Part shown: one piece after another, positions 45,203 to 54,224 of the stretch | Layout: the number at the start of each line of letters is the position of its first letter | How positions within the stretch are numbered: the first letter of the stretch is position 1 | Notes under the pieces: model-generated | The model's input: the letters and a program-made list of their open reading frames with translations, nothing else | Databases searched by the model: none | What the model was told of the DNA's origin: nothing | Assembly: GCF_026240905.1 (NCBI RefSeq) | Contig: NZ_JAPEVI010000003.1 | Span: 2,604,001 to 2,668,000 of the forward strand | Reading direction: 5' to 3' | DNA: 64,000 nt | Origin: Roseibium salinum | Lineage (GTDB): Bacteria; Pseudomonadota; Alphaproteobacteria; Rhizobiales; Stappiaceae | Program-made: the position numbers and the translations under genes

Positions 45203-46246
45203 ATGTTAAGACGTGAATTCATGAAGCTCGCGGTCGTTGCCGGGCTGGGACTGTCCGGAGGCGGAATGGCTCTTGCGGCCGACATGCCGGCACCGTTCGA
45301 CAAGCCGGAGGAGGTCAAGATCGCGCTGGTGCGCTACCTGTCGACCGGTGATTTCTTTCAGTCTTATCTCTCAGGCGTCGAACGCCAGGCAGAGGCGCTC
45401 GGTGTCGACCTGCGCGTTCTGGACAGTCGCCAGGATGCCGCGCTACAGGCAGACATGGTCGACCAGGCCATCGCGCTCGGCGTCGACGGGATCATCATCC
45501 AACACGGCCTCACGGAATCCATGAAGGCAGCAGCCCAACGCGCGGTGGATGCCGGTATCAAGGTCGTCGCCTTCGACGTCAATGTCGAGAACGACTCCGT
45601 GCCCCAGGTCGAGCAGTCCGACTATCTCCTTGGCAAACTGGCCCTGGAACAGGCCATCAAGGACAATGGCGACAGCTTCACCGCAGGCTATGTCTACGTG
45701 CCCGGGATCGCGCCGCTCGACCGCCGAGATGTCGCCTGGAAGGAAGTCAAGAAAGCCAATCCGGGCATCACGGAAGCGGCCATGTTTGGTACGCTCGACA
45801 ACCCGATCGCCAATTCGGTCGCCAACCAGGCCCGTTCCGTCCTGCAGGCCAACCCAACGATCAACGTCGTCTTCGCGCCGTATGACGAATTCGCCAAGGG
45901 CGTGAAGATCGCCGTCGACGAATCCGGTCTCAGCCAGGACATCTCCATCTATTCCGCGGACGTTTCCACCGCCGATATCTCGGCGATGCGCGAACCGGAC
46001 TCCGCCTGGAAAGCCACGGTGGCGACCAATCCGGCTGTGGTCGGCGAAGTCTGTGTGCGGACCCTGGCCCTGATGCTGGCCGGCGAGGACCCAGGCAAGC
46101 AGGTCGTGGTGCCGCCGACCCTGATCACTCAGGACTTCCTGAATGAGCAGGACGTCAAGAACATGGACGACCTCGGCAACAAGATGCCGCAGTTCCAGCA
46201 CGCGGAAGTCTCCATAGCCGAATGGATCCCGCTTCCCACGCGCTGA
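45203..46246 (+). CDS. ribose-type ABC importer substrate-binding protein with a Tat-like signal
   Basis: The 347-residue periplasmic sugar-binding protein of the RbsB type (RYLSTGDFFQSYLSGVERQA; VDGIIIQHGL; VVAFDVNVENDS) begins MLRREFMKLAVVAG. RREFMK matches a twin-arginine motif, so Tat export is likely, unusual for this class. I chose the ATG at 45203 with GGGAGGAAG upstream; the reading from 45059 lies inside the permease gene. It should bind the sugar that MtnK phosphorylates. Confidence 0.9.
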   Translation: MLRREFMKLAVVAGLGLSGGGMALAADMPAPFDKPEEVKIALVRYLSTGDFFQSYLSGVERQAEALGVDLRVLDSRQDAALQADMVDQAIALGVDGIIIQHGLTESMKAAAQRAVDAGIKVVAFDVNVENDSVPQVEQSDYLLGKLALEQAIKDNGDSFTAGYVYVPGIAPLDRRDVAWKEVKKANPGITEAAMFGTLDNPIANSVANQARSVLQANPTINVVFAPYDEFAKGVKIAVDESGLSQDISIYSADVSTADISAMREPDSAWKATVATNPAVVGEVCVRTLALMLAGEDPGKQVVVPPTLITQDFLNEQDVKNMDDLGNKMPQFQHAEVSIAEWIPLPTR

Positions 46247-47364
46247 TACCGGATTGTGCAAAGGATCGAGTGGACAAGGCACCACTCGTAAGACGACCAG
46301 AGAAGAAAAAGGTCCGGCACTTCCAGACTGTGCGAAGAGTCGGCAACTCAATTATATTGGCCACCTCGGGAACGGGGTGGCCATCTTCATGAAATACATC
46401 GTCGGGACTGATAGGCATCATCACCGGGTTGAAGTCAGTATGGTCCCGCGGAGTTTTAGCCCTCTGCCGGATTGAAGCAGCCACTCGCGGCAATTTCCGG
46501 CGGGAAGAACCAACCTCACCTCTTGCACCATGCTTTTGCGAATATATTCAAACCGTTGGCCTATCCTGTCTGCACATAGGGTCTCGAACCATGTGCAGGT
46601 GAAACACGATGTGCAGACTGGGATTTCGGGGTGCCTTGCACCACTTCCTTTTATCTTGCCATTGCTCGCGATCCCTCTCTCCGGCTCCATCCGACAGTGT
46701 TCTCGCGGCTTATCCTTCCTCACATTGGATCGTTTTCGGACTCTGTCGATGGCTTGTATGGCCGCAAATTCGATCCGGCGGACCGGGAAATGGCGTCGCG
46801 ATTTCACAATCCACGCCTCTTCCGGCATTCGAATTCAGAACCAATACCAGTTCCCCTTTTATCTCGGTGCGGGGCCAAAAATCACCAAGAAAGCGGGCGC
46901 AGCTGCTTGTCTATCAAAGCCCTGACAGACTAGAAATCCTGCCTCCGCATCGATCGATTTCCTGTCCCGAACACCCGTCGATCAAGAGCTAAACTGGTCG
47001 GATTGAAGGGCCTTCTCCTCCAGCATGAAACGCCTCAGCCGGCGATGCAGCCGTTACGTGGCTGAAGGAGGGACGAGCACCAACCTTTCCCGCATTTTTC
47101 GGAGCAGTTGCGGTGCTTGCCGGGACGGCGATAATCGTTCTGACTTGAGGTCCGCAAGAGGCTCGAAGTGGTACTGAAAACGCGCTGCCCCGCGCCGGGC
47201 TCGACCCAATTTCCGCCACGGCCTGCGCTCCGGTTGTTGACCGCGGCCGCCAACCGCGGCATTCCCATCCAGGTCGCCCGTCCCGCCACAGATCCCGCGG
47301 CCGACAACGGTCCGCCAGGATTTTGCGGTGAAGGTCAAATGGGTCCCGGCTGCCTTAGAGTCGT
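46247..47364. other. 1.1-kb non-coding or decayed region
   Basis: I find no supported gene here. The small ORFs on both strands have irregular composition and no domain. Near the start is a 7-bp inverted repeat CGAGTGG/CCACTCG (about 46268-46289), and a stronger hairpin lies at 46358-46383. The remainder may be decayed mobile DNA, but I cannot identify a source. Confidence 0.4.
46358..46383 (+). terminator. hairpin downstream of the sugar importer operon
   Basis: Perfect 8-bp arms TGGCCACC and GGTGGCCA enclose a 10-nt loop, followed by TCTTC rather than a long T run. It lies 112 bp after the binding-protein stop. A weak intrinsic terminator or mRNA 3' stabiliser is the likely role. Confidence 0.45.
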
Positions 47365-47724
47365 TCAGTCCTCGAGAGCCTGGATTTCGTCCTCGATGAC
47401 CTCGAGCAATTGTTCGAGATCACCGTTTTCGATCGTCTCCCACACGGTCTCCACGTCGATTTGAAAATATTCATGCACAACCCGATCCCGGAAACGGGCA
47501 ACCGTCCGCCAGGGAATTTCGCTGCGCCGGGATGTCAGATCTTCGGGCAGCGCTTTGACCGACTCGCCGATCACGATGAACGAGGCCGATACGGCTCTGA
47601 AGGTTTTCCGGTCGTCGGCCGGTGTCGCCAGGAATGTCTGGCGATCCATTCCAGCCACAAAATCCCGGATGTCGCCGATGGCCTCGCGAATGTCCTGGAG
47701 GCGATGAAGGGGACTGCGCGGCAT
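47365..47724 (-). CDS. HEPN-domain toxin candidate (HepT-like, DUF86)
   Basis: The 119-residue helical protein is of the HepT type. The R-X4-H ribonuclease motif is visible as RDRVVHEYF near residue 80, preceded by a conserved stretch (RAVSASFIVIGESVKAL). HEPN toxins cleave RNA and are neutralised by the partner MNT protein, which in known systems adenylylates the toxin. The gene starts at the last base of the MNT gene's stop (TGATG), so the pair is translationally coupled. Confidence 0.87.
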   Translation of the reverse strand: MPRSPLHRLQDIREAIGDIRDFVAGMDRQTFLATPADDRKTFRAVSASFIVIGESVKALPEDLTSRRSEIPWRTVARFRDRVVHEYFQIDVETVWETIENGDLEQLLEVIEDEIQALED

Positions 47725-48179
47725 CAGAACACCAGGATCTCATCATCGGACGCAGTGTCCTGGACGTGGCTGAACATTTTGCTCCTCGGCACGAGATCGA
47801 TTTCGTTCGGGATTGCGAGCGCCGTTCTGATCAGGTCCTCGATCTTGCCGAGGTCGAACAGCGACAGTTTCACGTTCGGGTGCAGTTCGTAGGCGAGATC
47901 TATATCGCTGTCCGGTCGGGCATCGCCCCGCGCGACGGAGCCGAACAGGTAAAGGTGCCGGACGCCCCTATCGGAGAGGGCGTCGCGACGGTGCCGAAGG
48001 CGGCGGAGAACCTCTGTCGCCACCGGCGCCTGACGATCCTCACGCTGAACGTATTCCTCGACCAGCTGATTGAGGAGATCCTGCACCTTCAATCCGCGCC
48101 GGGCTGCTAGCGACTTGAAGCGATTTTTCAGCGGTACGGGGACCCGAGCCGACAGAAAGGCGGTGTCGGTGTCCAGCAT
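47724..48179 (-). CDS. MNT nucleotidyltransferase antitoxin with an N-terminal ribbon-helix-helix-like domain
   Basis: This is a 151-residue protein. Residues 5-45 (AFLSARVPVPLKNRFKSLAA, then RRGLKVQDLLNQLVEEYV) look like a ribbon-helix-helix DNA-binding domain. Residues 70-150 are a minimal nucleotidyltransferase with GSVARGDARPDSDIDL. MNT antitoxins usually lack a DNA-binding part, so this may be a fusion that both neutralises HepT and represses the operon. I chose the ATG at 48179; the longer reading from 48272 runs through the operator-like palindromes. Confidence 0.83.
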   Translation of the reverse strand: MLDTDTAFLSARVPVPLKNRFKSLAARRGLKVQDLLNQLVEEYVQREDRQAPVATEVLRRLRHRRDALSDRGVRHLYLFGSVARGDARPDSDIDLAYELHPNVKLSLFDLGKIEDLIRTALAIPNEIDLVPRSKMFSHVQDTASDDEILVF

Positions 48180-48190
48180 GGTATATCTCC

Positions 48191-48222
48191 ATATTGTAGA
48201 TTTGTGCACAAACGCACAATAT
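48191..48222. promoter_or_regulatory. nested palindromes upstream of the MNT/HEPN operon
   Basis: A perfect 12-bp palindrome TTTGTGCACAAA (48201-48212) sits inside a wider inverted repeat ATATTGT (48191-48197) / ACAATAT (48216-48222). It begins 12 bp upstream of the MNT ATG. The position and symmetry fit an operator for the ribbon-helix-helix part of the antitoxin. Confidence 0.6.
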
Positions 48223-48413
48223 AGGTTTCTAGCAATTAAATCCAGCTGAACCGTGCAAAAAATCGCCAACACGTCGTGTCAGGGCCGATGCACTTCTTTT
48301 GGTGAGATATCCGGGCTAGCCAGAGGGCAAAATCGCCTGGATCAAATGTCTCAATATCGTCAAGAAGCGCTCTGGCCGTAATGAACTGCATCGGGCCGGC
48401 GGACCCCGCGGCC

Positions 48414-49433
48414 TCAGCCGTCCTTATAGTAATAGCTGTAGCCGTTGATCGCCGGCGCACCCCCGAGATGCGCGTAGAGAACCCTGGAGCCCTTCGGGAA
48501 GAAGCCCTTCCGGGTCAGGTCGATCATGCCCTGCATGGACTTGCCCTCGTAGACCGGGTCCGTGATCATCGCCTCGGTGCGGGCGGCCAGGCGGATCGCC
48601 TCGTTGGTCTCCTCGGATGGAACGCCGTAGGCAGGGTGGGCATAGTCCGGATTGATGATGATCTCGTCCTCGCTCACCGTGCGGCCCAGATCGACCAGCG
48701 ATGCGGTGTTGTCGACGATCTGGCGGACCTGTGTGCGGGTCTGGTCAAGTGTTCCGGAGGCATCGATGCCGATGACGCGGTCGGCCCGGTTCTGTGCGGC
48801 GAAGCCGACGATCATGCCGGCCTGGGTGGAGCCGGTGACGACGCAAACGACGATATAGTCGAACCTGAAGCCGAGATCGGCCTCCTGCTGCGCCACTTCC
48901 TCGGCGAAACCGACATAACCGAGCGCACCGTATTTGTGCACCGAAGCACCGGCCGGGATCGGATAAGGCTTGCCGCCCGCGTCCTTGACCGACTGGATGG
49001 CGTCTTCCCAGCTTTTGCGGATGCCGATGTCGAAGCCCTCGTCCACGAGGCGGCTGTCAGCGCCCATCAGGCGGGTCATCAGAATATTGCCGACCCGATC
49101 ATAGACGGCATCGTAATGCGGCACCCACTTCTCCTGGATCACGACGCATTTCATGCCGATCTTGGCGGCGGTCGCGGCGACCATCCGCGTGTGGTTCGAC
49201 TGCACGCCGCCGATGGACACCAGCGTGTCTGCGCCCGAGGCGATCGCATCCGGCACGATATATTCAAGCTTCCTCAGCTTGTTGCCGCCCATGGCCAAAC
49301 CGGAATTGCAGTCTTCGCGCTTGGCATAGATCTCCACATAGCCGCCGAGCTCCGCTGTGAGGCGCGGCAGATGCTCAATCGGCGTCGGACCGAACGTGAG
49401 TGGGTAGCGTTCGTATTTCGAGAGAAGTGACAT
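48414..49433 (-). CDS. acdS: 1-aminocyclopropane-1-carboxylate deaminase
   Basis: The 339-residue PLP enzyme has the PLP lysine in [10 protein letters not shown], and VYEGKS supplies the Tyr-Glu pair typical of true ACC deaminase. The late loop reads AHLGG with Leu, whereas D-cysteine desulfhydrases have Thr there. It splits ACC, the plant ethylene precursor, to ammonia and 2-oxobutyrate. I chose the ATG at 49433 (AAAGGAG upstream); the much longer frame to 49883 overlaps the divergent regulator. Confidence 0.92.
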   Translation of the reverse strand: MSLLSKYERYPLTFGPTPIEHLPRLTAELGGYVEIYAKREDCNSGLAMGGNKLRKLEYIVPDAIASGADTLVSIGGVQSNHTRMVAATAAKIGMKCVVIQEKWVPHYDAVYDRVGNILMTRLMGADSRLVDEGFDIGIRKSWEDAIQSVKDAGGKPYPIPAGASVHKYGALGYVGFAEEVAQQEADLGFRFDYIVVCVVTGSTQAGMIVGFAAQNRADRVIGIDASGTLDQTRTQVRQIVDNTASLVDLGRTVSEDEIIINPDYAHPAYGVPSEETNEAIRLAARTEAMITDPVYEGKSMQGMIDLTRKGFFPKGSRVLYAHLGGAPAINGYSYYYKDG

Positions 49434-49572
49434 GATGTTTCTCCTTTGGGACTTCGGCGGCAAGGGTAGAAAGAAATCCTTGAAAGGTGTTCTCGAATTT
49501 TCGGTCCTGATTTCGTATTGTCGGGCAAAGCCGACGAGAAAATTCAGATTGCTGTCACTTTGAAGGGAAAAG

Positions 49573-50049
49573 ATGGAAGAAACTTCCGAGGAAGCACTCG
49601 ACCGCACAGACTTGAAGATATTGCGCGCCCTGCAGGCAGAAGGGCGGCTAACCAACGCGGAACTGGCGGCTCGCGTGAATGTCAGTCCGGCAACCTGCCA
49701 CCGGCGGACACAGCGCCTGTTCGACCAGGGCCACATCACCGGCGTGAGGGCAGAGATAGCTCCGGCCTCCGTCGGTCTCGACGCACTGGTGATGGTCGGC
49801 GTGGTCCTTGACCGCTCGACGCCGGAAAGCTTCGCAGCCTTCGAAGGAGCGGTCATGGAGATCAAGGACATTCTCGACTGCAATCTGGTCGCCGGAGATT
49901 TCGATTATCTCCTGAAGATCCGCGTTCGGGACATGGCGGATTTCAACAAGCTGCACGGCCAGAAACTGATCGCCCTGCCCGGCGTGCGCCAGACCCGCAC
50001 CTTCTTCGTCATGAAGCAGGTCAAGGAAAACGCACGGCTGTCATTTTGA
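49573..50049 (+). CDS. acdR: Lrp/AsnC-family regulator (AcdR-like)
   Basis: The 158-residue Lrp-type protein has an N-terminal helix-turn-helix ([38 protein letters not shown]) and a C-terminal RAM domain ([20 protein letters not shown]). It is divergent from acdS, the same arrangement as the AcdR regulator known to control acdS. The 139-bp gap between them should hold its binding sites. The binding ligand may be ACC or leucine. Confidence 0.9.
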   Translation: MEETSEEALDRTDLKILRALQAEGRLTNAELAARVNVSPATCHRRTQRLFDQGHITGVRAEIAPASVGLDALVMVGVVLDRSTPESFAAFEGAVMEIKDILDCNLVAGDFDYLLKIRVRDMADFNKLHGQKLIALPGVRQTRTFFVMKQVKENARLSF

Positions 50050-50065
50050 CCGCTGCGCGACCCGA

Positions 50066-51451
50066 TTACCGGGGGCAATTCCCCTCGCCTATGTCCCAGA
50101 ACAACCCGGCCATCAGCCGCAGGGCGTCCCGGCTGATGGATTTCAGGGCGTGTTCGTCGGGCGCATGCTGCGAGCACGCCCGGTAGGAGTGAGGGATCCA
50201 CACCGTCGGCAGTCCGAGAATATCGACAAAGCTGTCATTGGGAAGCGAACCGGCGAGATTGGGCAGGATATGCGGTTTCCGGCCGCCGGTGCGGATCAGC
50301 GATGCCTTCACATAGGCGACCCAGGGATGATCCGGGTCGAGACGGGTGGCGCGGAAGAAACCGCGTTCATGGGGCACGATCTGAACCTTTTGAAAGCCGT
50401 TCTCGTCCAGATGACGGCGGAGCGAAGGCAGAACGGCCTCCGGTTCCGTGCCGACCACATAGCGCAGCTGGCAGGTGGCCCGTGCCCCGGCGGAGATCGC
50501 ATTGACCGGCGCTTCCGGAACGCCGCTCTTCATCGCCAGAATGGCAAAGCTGTTCCAGCCATAGGCCCGCTCGGCCGGGGCAAGCCCCTCTTCGCCCCAA
50601 TCGGCATCGATGTCCGGCCCGGCTTCGCTCTCGATCGGCAAACCCGACAGCGCCTCCCGGATCGCCGGTGTCAGGCTGTTCGGACGCCACTCGGCGATCT
50701 TCAGCTGGCCGCGCGCATCAGTGATCGTGGAGAGCGCCTGCGCCAGGATCATGGCCGGGTCGGCCAGCAGACCGCCCCAGTTGCCGGAGTGATGGGCGCC
50801 TGCGCGCAGGTCGACGACAAGGTCAAAGGTGATGCCGCCGCGTGAGCCCATGAACATGGTCGGCCGGTCGGGCTGCAGCCGCGGACCGTCGGACGCGATC
50901 AGGACGTCGGCTTTCAGCCGGTCCTTGTGAGCTTCAAAGAACTCTGCCAGGCCCGACGAGCCGACTTCCTCGCTCATCTCGATGAGGACGCGGCTGTTGA
51001 AGCCAAGCCGTCCGCGGGCGGCAATCACGGCTTCAAGGGCGGCAAGGTTGATCAGGTGCTGACCCTTGTTGTCGGCGGTGCCGCGGCCGTAGAGACGGTC
51101 CCCCTCCTCGACAAGGCGGAACGGATGCAGCCCCTCGCGCCACTGGTCGGTCTGGGCCCTGATGACATCGCCATGGCCATAGGTCAGGACGGTCGGCAGG
51201 TCATCGCCCTCATGCCGTTCCGCAATCAGAAGCGGCCCGCCGGCCGGATCGGAATTGTCGAATATCTCGCAGGCATAACCGGCGGCCTCCAGGCGGGGCT
51301 TCATCGCCTCCATCAGATAGCGGCGCAGTTCCGGCGCCTGGGCCGGGTTCTGGCTTTCGGTCTCGAAAGCCACCAGCCCGGCGAGATCGCGTGTGAAGCA
51401 GCCTTCGTCGAAATAGGCGGAGGCGAGATTGGTCGCGGCATCGTGGGTCAT
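50066..51451 (-). CDS. M20-family metallopeptidase (ArgE/DapE/ACY1/CPG2 type)
   Basis: The 461-residue cytosolic peptidase has metal-site motifs [21 protein letters not shown] and [12 protein letters not shown], with a dimerisation domain in the middle. Such enzymes cleave dipeptides or N-acyl amino acids. I chose the ATG at 51451, 4 nt after the gamma-glutamyltransferase stop; the longer reading lies inside that gene. As the last gene of the peptide-transporter operon it probably handles the Cys-Gly-like product left after gamma-glutamyl removal. Confidence 0.88.
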   Translation of the reverse strand: MTHDAATNLASAYFDEGCFTRDLAGLVAFETESQNPAQAPELRRYLMEAMKPRLEAAGYACEIFDNSDPAGGPLLIAERHEGDDLPTVLTYGHGDVIRAQTDQWREGLHPFRLVEEGDRLYGRGTADNKGQHLINLAALEAVIAARGRLGFNSRVLIEMSEEVGSSGLAEFFEAHKDRLKADVLIASDGPRLQPDRPTMFMGSRGGITFDLVVDLRAGAHHSGNWGGLLADPAMILAQALSTITDARGQLKIAEWRPNSLTPAIREALSGLPIESEAGPDIDADWGEEGLAPAERAYGWNSFAILAMKSGVPEAPVNAISAGARATCQLRYVVGTEPEAVLPSLRRHLDENGFQKVQIVPHERGFFRATRLDPDHPWVAYVKASLIRTGGRKPHILPNLAGSLPNDSFVDILGLPTVWIPHSYRACSQHAPDEHALKSISRDALRLMAGLFWDIGEGNCPR

Positions 51452-51455
51452 GAAG

Positions 51456-53042
51456 TTATCTGTCCTGAATATCGGCTTCTGAAACGGCGTCGCCCCACGG
51501 CGACATGATTTCGGTGCAGCCGGAGTTGATGTCCCCCCGGCGCATGACCCCGGCCGGGCAGGCGAAGGAATAGGGGAAGACGGTGCGCCGGGCCCGGCGC
51601 ACTTGGTGACGGGCAGCAAGCGCCCGAAAGACGTCCTCCGGCAGCGTGTCGTCGACGATCACGGCCGGTCCGCCGGAACTGTCGATCCGCGGCTGGTGGA
51701 ACACCTGTTCGAGGTCCATCCCGAAGTCGATGGCAAAGGACGTCAGTTGCGAGACGGCGGAAACGATCTTGCGGCCGCCGGAGGCTCCGAATGCGAAATG
51801 CCGCCCCTCGCCTTCGCCGATCACCGGGCAGACATTCATGAGGCAACGCTTCGAGGGGCCGAGGGAATTGGGGCGGCCCTGAACCGGGTCGAACCACATC
51901 AGGCCGTTGTTCATCAAAAGCCCGGTGGAAGGCGACACCACCCGGGAGCCAAAAATCGACAAGAGAGTCTGGGTCTGCGCGACCATGTTGCCGTGCCGGT
52001 CGACCACGGAAAAATGGGTCGTACAGGCCGGTGCCTCGGAGCTCTCGGTCTCGTCCCCCATGGTTGCAAACCGCTGCGCGTAGGCAGCCTTGAGGGCATC
52101 AGCATAGGCGAGATAGGTGGTTTGGTCAGGCCGGCCGCCGAACGGTTGACGATCAAGAGCTTCCAGGGTCGCCTTCAGAGTCGGGCCGGCCGTAAGACCC
52201 GGCACGGCGTGAATCCGCCCGCCGCGATAGCCGAAACTCAAGGGATCCTGAAACTGCGCGCGGTAGGCAATCAGATCGTCCCGCGTGAGCACGCTGCCCT
52301 TTTCCTGCAGGTCGGCAACCATGGCGACGCCCACATCGCCGGAATAAAGCTCCCTGGCGCCGTTGCGGGCAATCTGCTCCAGCGTGTCGGCCATGCGCGA
52401 CTGGTCGAGCCGTTTTTCCGCCAGGGCCGTCCAGCCCGAGATGGTCGGCCACTGGCCGTCTTCCAGAAACAAAGCCGCCGCGTCCGGATCGCTGGCGAGA
52501 TCTCGGGTGCTGGAGGCGATGATCAGCGCAGCGTACCAGTCCACCAGCAGCCCCTCGCCGGCCAGAGCAATGGCCGGCGCCAGAAGCTCCGCCCACGGCA
52601 TGCGCCCGAAGCGGTCATGGGCCTGGCCGAGCCCGTCGACAGTACCGGGCACAGCGACGGCGCTGGCGCCGAGGACGTTCCGGTCGTCTTTGACCCTGTC
52701 CCAGGGAAAGAGATCTCCGGCCCTGCCCTTGCCGGTCACCGGATAGTCGGCGGGATTAAGAGCGGCGGGAGATTTCATGCCGTGGTTGAGGGCGTAGGCG
52801 CGTCCCTCTTCCGCCCGCCACAGCATCATGGCGCCGCCGGCTACCGGTCCGCTCATCCAGGGCTCGACCACACCGATGGCGAACGAGGTTGCCACCGCGG
52901 CATCGACCGCGTCGCCGCCGGCAGCCAGGACGCGGGCGCCCGCCCGTGCCGCGAGGCTGTTTTGAGCGGCGACGACACCATGCGGCGTCTCGACCACCGT
53001 CTTGCGGATGGTCTGCGTCCGCGAAAGGGCAATTTCAGTCAT
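51456..53042 (-). CDS. ggt: gamma-glutamyltransferase family protein
   Basis: The 528-residue Ntn-hydrolase precursor has the autocleavage/nucleophile Thr in [14 protein letters not shown], marking the large/small subunit border, and oxyanion-region sequences such as [11 protein letters not shown]. Unlike E. coli Ggt there is no signal peptide, so it is probably cytosolic and acts on imported gamma-glutamyl compounds. I chose the ATG at 53042 over 53114, which overlaps the ABC gene upstream. It lies 17 bp after the DppF-like gene. Confidence 0.9.
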   Translation of the reverse strand: MTEIALSRTQTIRKTVVETPHGVVAAQNSLAARAGARVLAAGGDAVDAAVATSFAIGVVEPWMSGPVAGGAMMLWRAEEGRAYALNHGMKSPAALNPADYPVTGKGRAGDLFPWDRVKDDRNVLGASAVAVPGTVDGLGQAHDRFGRMPWAELLAPAIALAGEGLLVDWYAALIIASSTRDLASDPDAAALFLEDGQWPTISGWTALAEKRLDQSRMADTLEQIARNGARELYSGDVGVAMVADLQEKGSVLTRDDLIAYRAQFQDPLSFGYRGGRIHAVPGLTAGPTLKATLEALDRQPFGGRPDQTTYLAYADALKAAYAQRFATMGDETESSEAPACTTHFSVVDRHGNMVAQTQTLLSIFGSRVVSPSTGLLMNNGLMWFDPVQGRPNSLGPSKRCLMNVCPVIGEGEGRHFAFGASGGRKIVSAVSQLTSFAIDFGMDLEQVFHQPRIDSSGGPAVIVDDTLPEDVFRALAARHQVRRARRTVFPYSFACPAGVMRRGDINSGCTEIMSPWGDAVSEADIQDR

Positions 53043-53059
53043 ATCCGTCCCGTCTCCGC

Positions 53060-54052
53060 TCAGGCCGCCGCAACCCGTCCGGTGACCGGCACATCGGGAT
53101 CGTGGAGATGACACTCGACATGACCGCCCGGGATTGCGACCGGATGCGGGGCGGTGGAGGTGCAGATCGCGCCGCGCCTGGGGCAGCGTGGATGAAAATG
53201 ACAGCCCGGCGGCGGCGCGATCGGGTTGGGATAGGCCATGCCGAGCTGGGTATCGGGCACTCCGAGCCCCGGCTCGGGGGTCAGGACCGATTTCAGCAGG
53301 GCCTGGGTGTAGGGATGGCGCGGAGAGTCGAACAGGCTGGCCACGTCCGTCTCTTCCACGATCCGGCCGAGATACATGACGGCCACTCGTGTCGCCAGAT
53401 GCTCGACCACGGCCAGATTGTGGCTGATGAACAGATAGGTCAGCCCGAATTCCCGGCGCAAGTCTCCGAGAAGATTGAGGATCTGGCTCTGGACCGACAC
53501 GTCCAGGGCGGATGTCGGTTCGTCGCAGATGACGATCTCCGGCTTCATGATCAGCGCCCTGGCGATGGCGACACGCTGGCGCTGCCCGCCGGACATCTGG
53601 CTCGGATAGGTGTTCATGACGCGGGCAGGCAAGCCGACCACATCAAGTATCTCACGGACCTGCCGCATGCGGTCCGCATGGTCGCCGATCCCGTGCACCA
53701 CCAGCGGCAGGGAAATGATCTCCGCGATGCTCTTGCGGGGGTTCAGAGAGGAATACGGATCCTGAAAGATCGGCTGGATGCGGCGGGCAAGGGCCAGCCG
53801 GCCGTGCCGGCCGATCTCCTCGCCATCCACCAGCACCCGGCCCGAGGTCGGCTGCTCCAGGCCGAGCAGAATCTTGGCCATGGTGGACTTGCCGCAGCCG
53901 GATTCCCCGACGAGACCCAGCACATCCCCGCGGGAGAGAGACAGGGAGACGTTCTTCACGGCGGTGAGCGGCTTCACTTTACCCATCACGCCCTGCTTGA
54001 TCCGGTAGGTCTTGGTGACGCCTTCCAGTTCCAGAACGGTCTTGTCTGTCAT
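53060..54052 (-). CDS. peptide ABC transporter ATP-binding protein (DppF/OppF-like)
   Basis: This is a 330-residue ATPase with Walker A GESGCGKST, signature MSGGQRQRVAIARAL, and Walker B IVICDEPTSALD. The C-terminal oligopeptide/dipeptide transporter extension carries a cysteine-rich FHPRCPRRGAICTS segment that suggests an iron-sulfur cluster as in OppD/F. It pairs with the ATPase at 54193-55260, from which it is separated by a palindromic repeat. Confidence 0.92.
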   Translation of the reverse strand: MTDKTVLELEGVTKTYRIKQGVMGKVKPLTAVKNVSLSLSRGDVLGLVGESGCGKSTMAKILLGLEQPTSGRVLVDGEEIGRHGRLALARRIQPIFQDPYSSLNPRKSIAEIISLPLVVHGIGDHADRMRQVREILDVVGLPARVMNTYPSQMSGGQRQRVAIARALIMKPEIVICDEPTSALDVSVQSQILNLLGDLRREFGLTYLFISHNLAVVEHLATRVAVMYLGRIVEETDVASLFDSPRHPYTQALLKSVLTPEPGLGVPDTQLGMAYPNPIAPPPGCHFHPRCPRRGAICTSTAPHPVAIPGGHVECHLHDPDVPVTGRVAAA

Positions 54053-54116
54053 GCCGGAACCTCCTGATAAGAATTAGATATGTGGTTAGATAGCCATCTG
54101 GATCGCCCAGCAACCA

Positions 54117-54224
54117 CTCCCGTTGGGAGAGGTCGGACCGCAGGTCCGGGTGAGGGGGCGAGCGCTTCGAGGATACGAATGGATTTGCCCCCTCACCCTA
54201 ACCCTCTCCCCAAGGGAGAGGGGA
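54117..54224. repeat. Rhizobiales-type intergenic palindromic repeat
   Basis: This is an imperfect inverted repeat of about 108 bp. The left arm (54117-54159) reads CTCCCGTTGGGAGAGG ... GGGTGAGGGGGC. The right arm (54187-54220) reads GCCCCCTCACCC ... CCTCTCCCCAAGGGAG, its near-complement, with a small inner hairpin GGACC/GGTCC. Such GAGGG-rich elements are scattered through Rhizobiales genomes. It lies between two genes of one operon and covers the end of the DppD-like gene. Confidence 0.75.

Noticed and set aside
46421..47338. Several ORFs of 70-135 codons on both strands
   Set aside because: Cys/Arg/Ser-rich shadows with no domain; considered as transposase remnants but no catalytic motif could be seen.
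48236..48391. 51-codon minus-strand frame (MQFITARALLDDIETFDPGD) between acdS and the MNT gene
   Set aside because: It has fairly protein-like composition but no ribosome site and no known family, and it ends beside the operator palindromes; possibly a remnant, not supportable as a gene.
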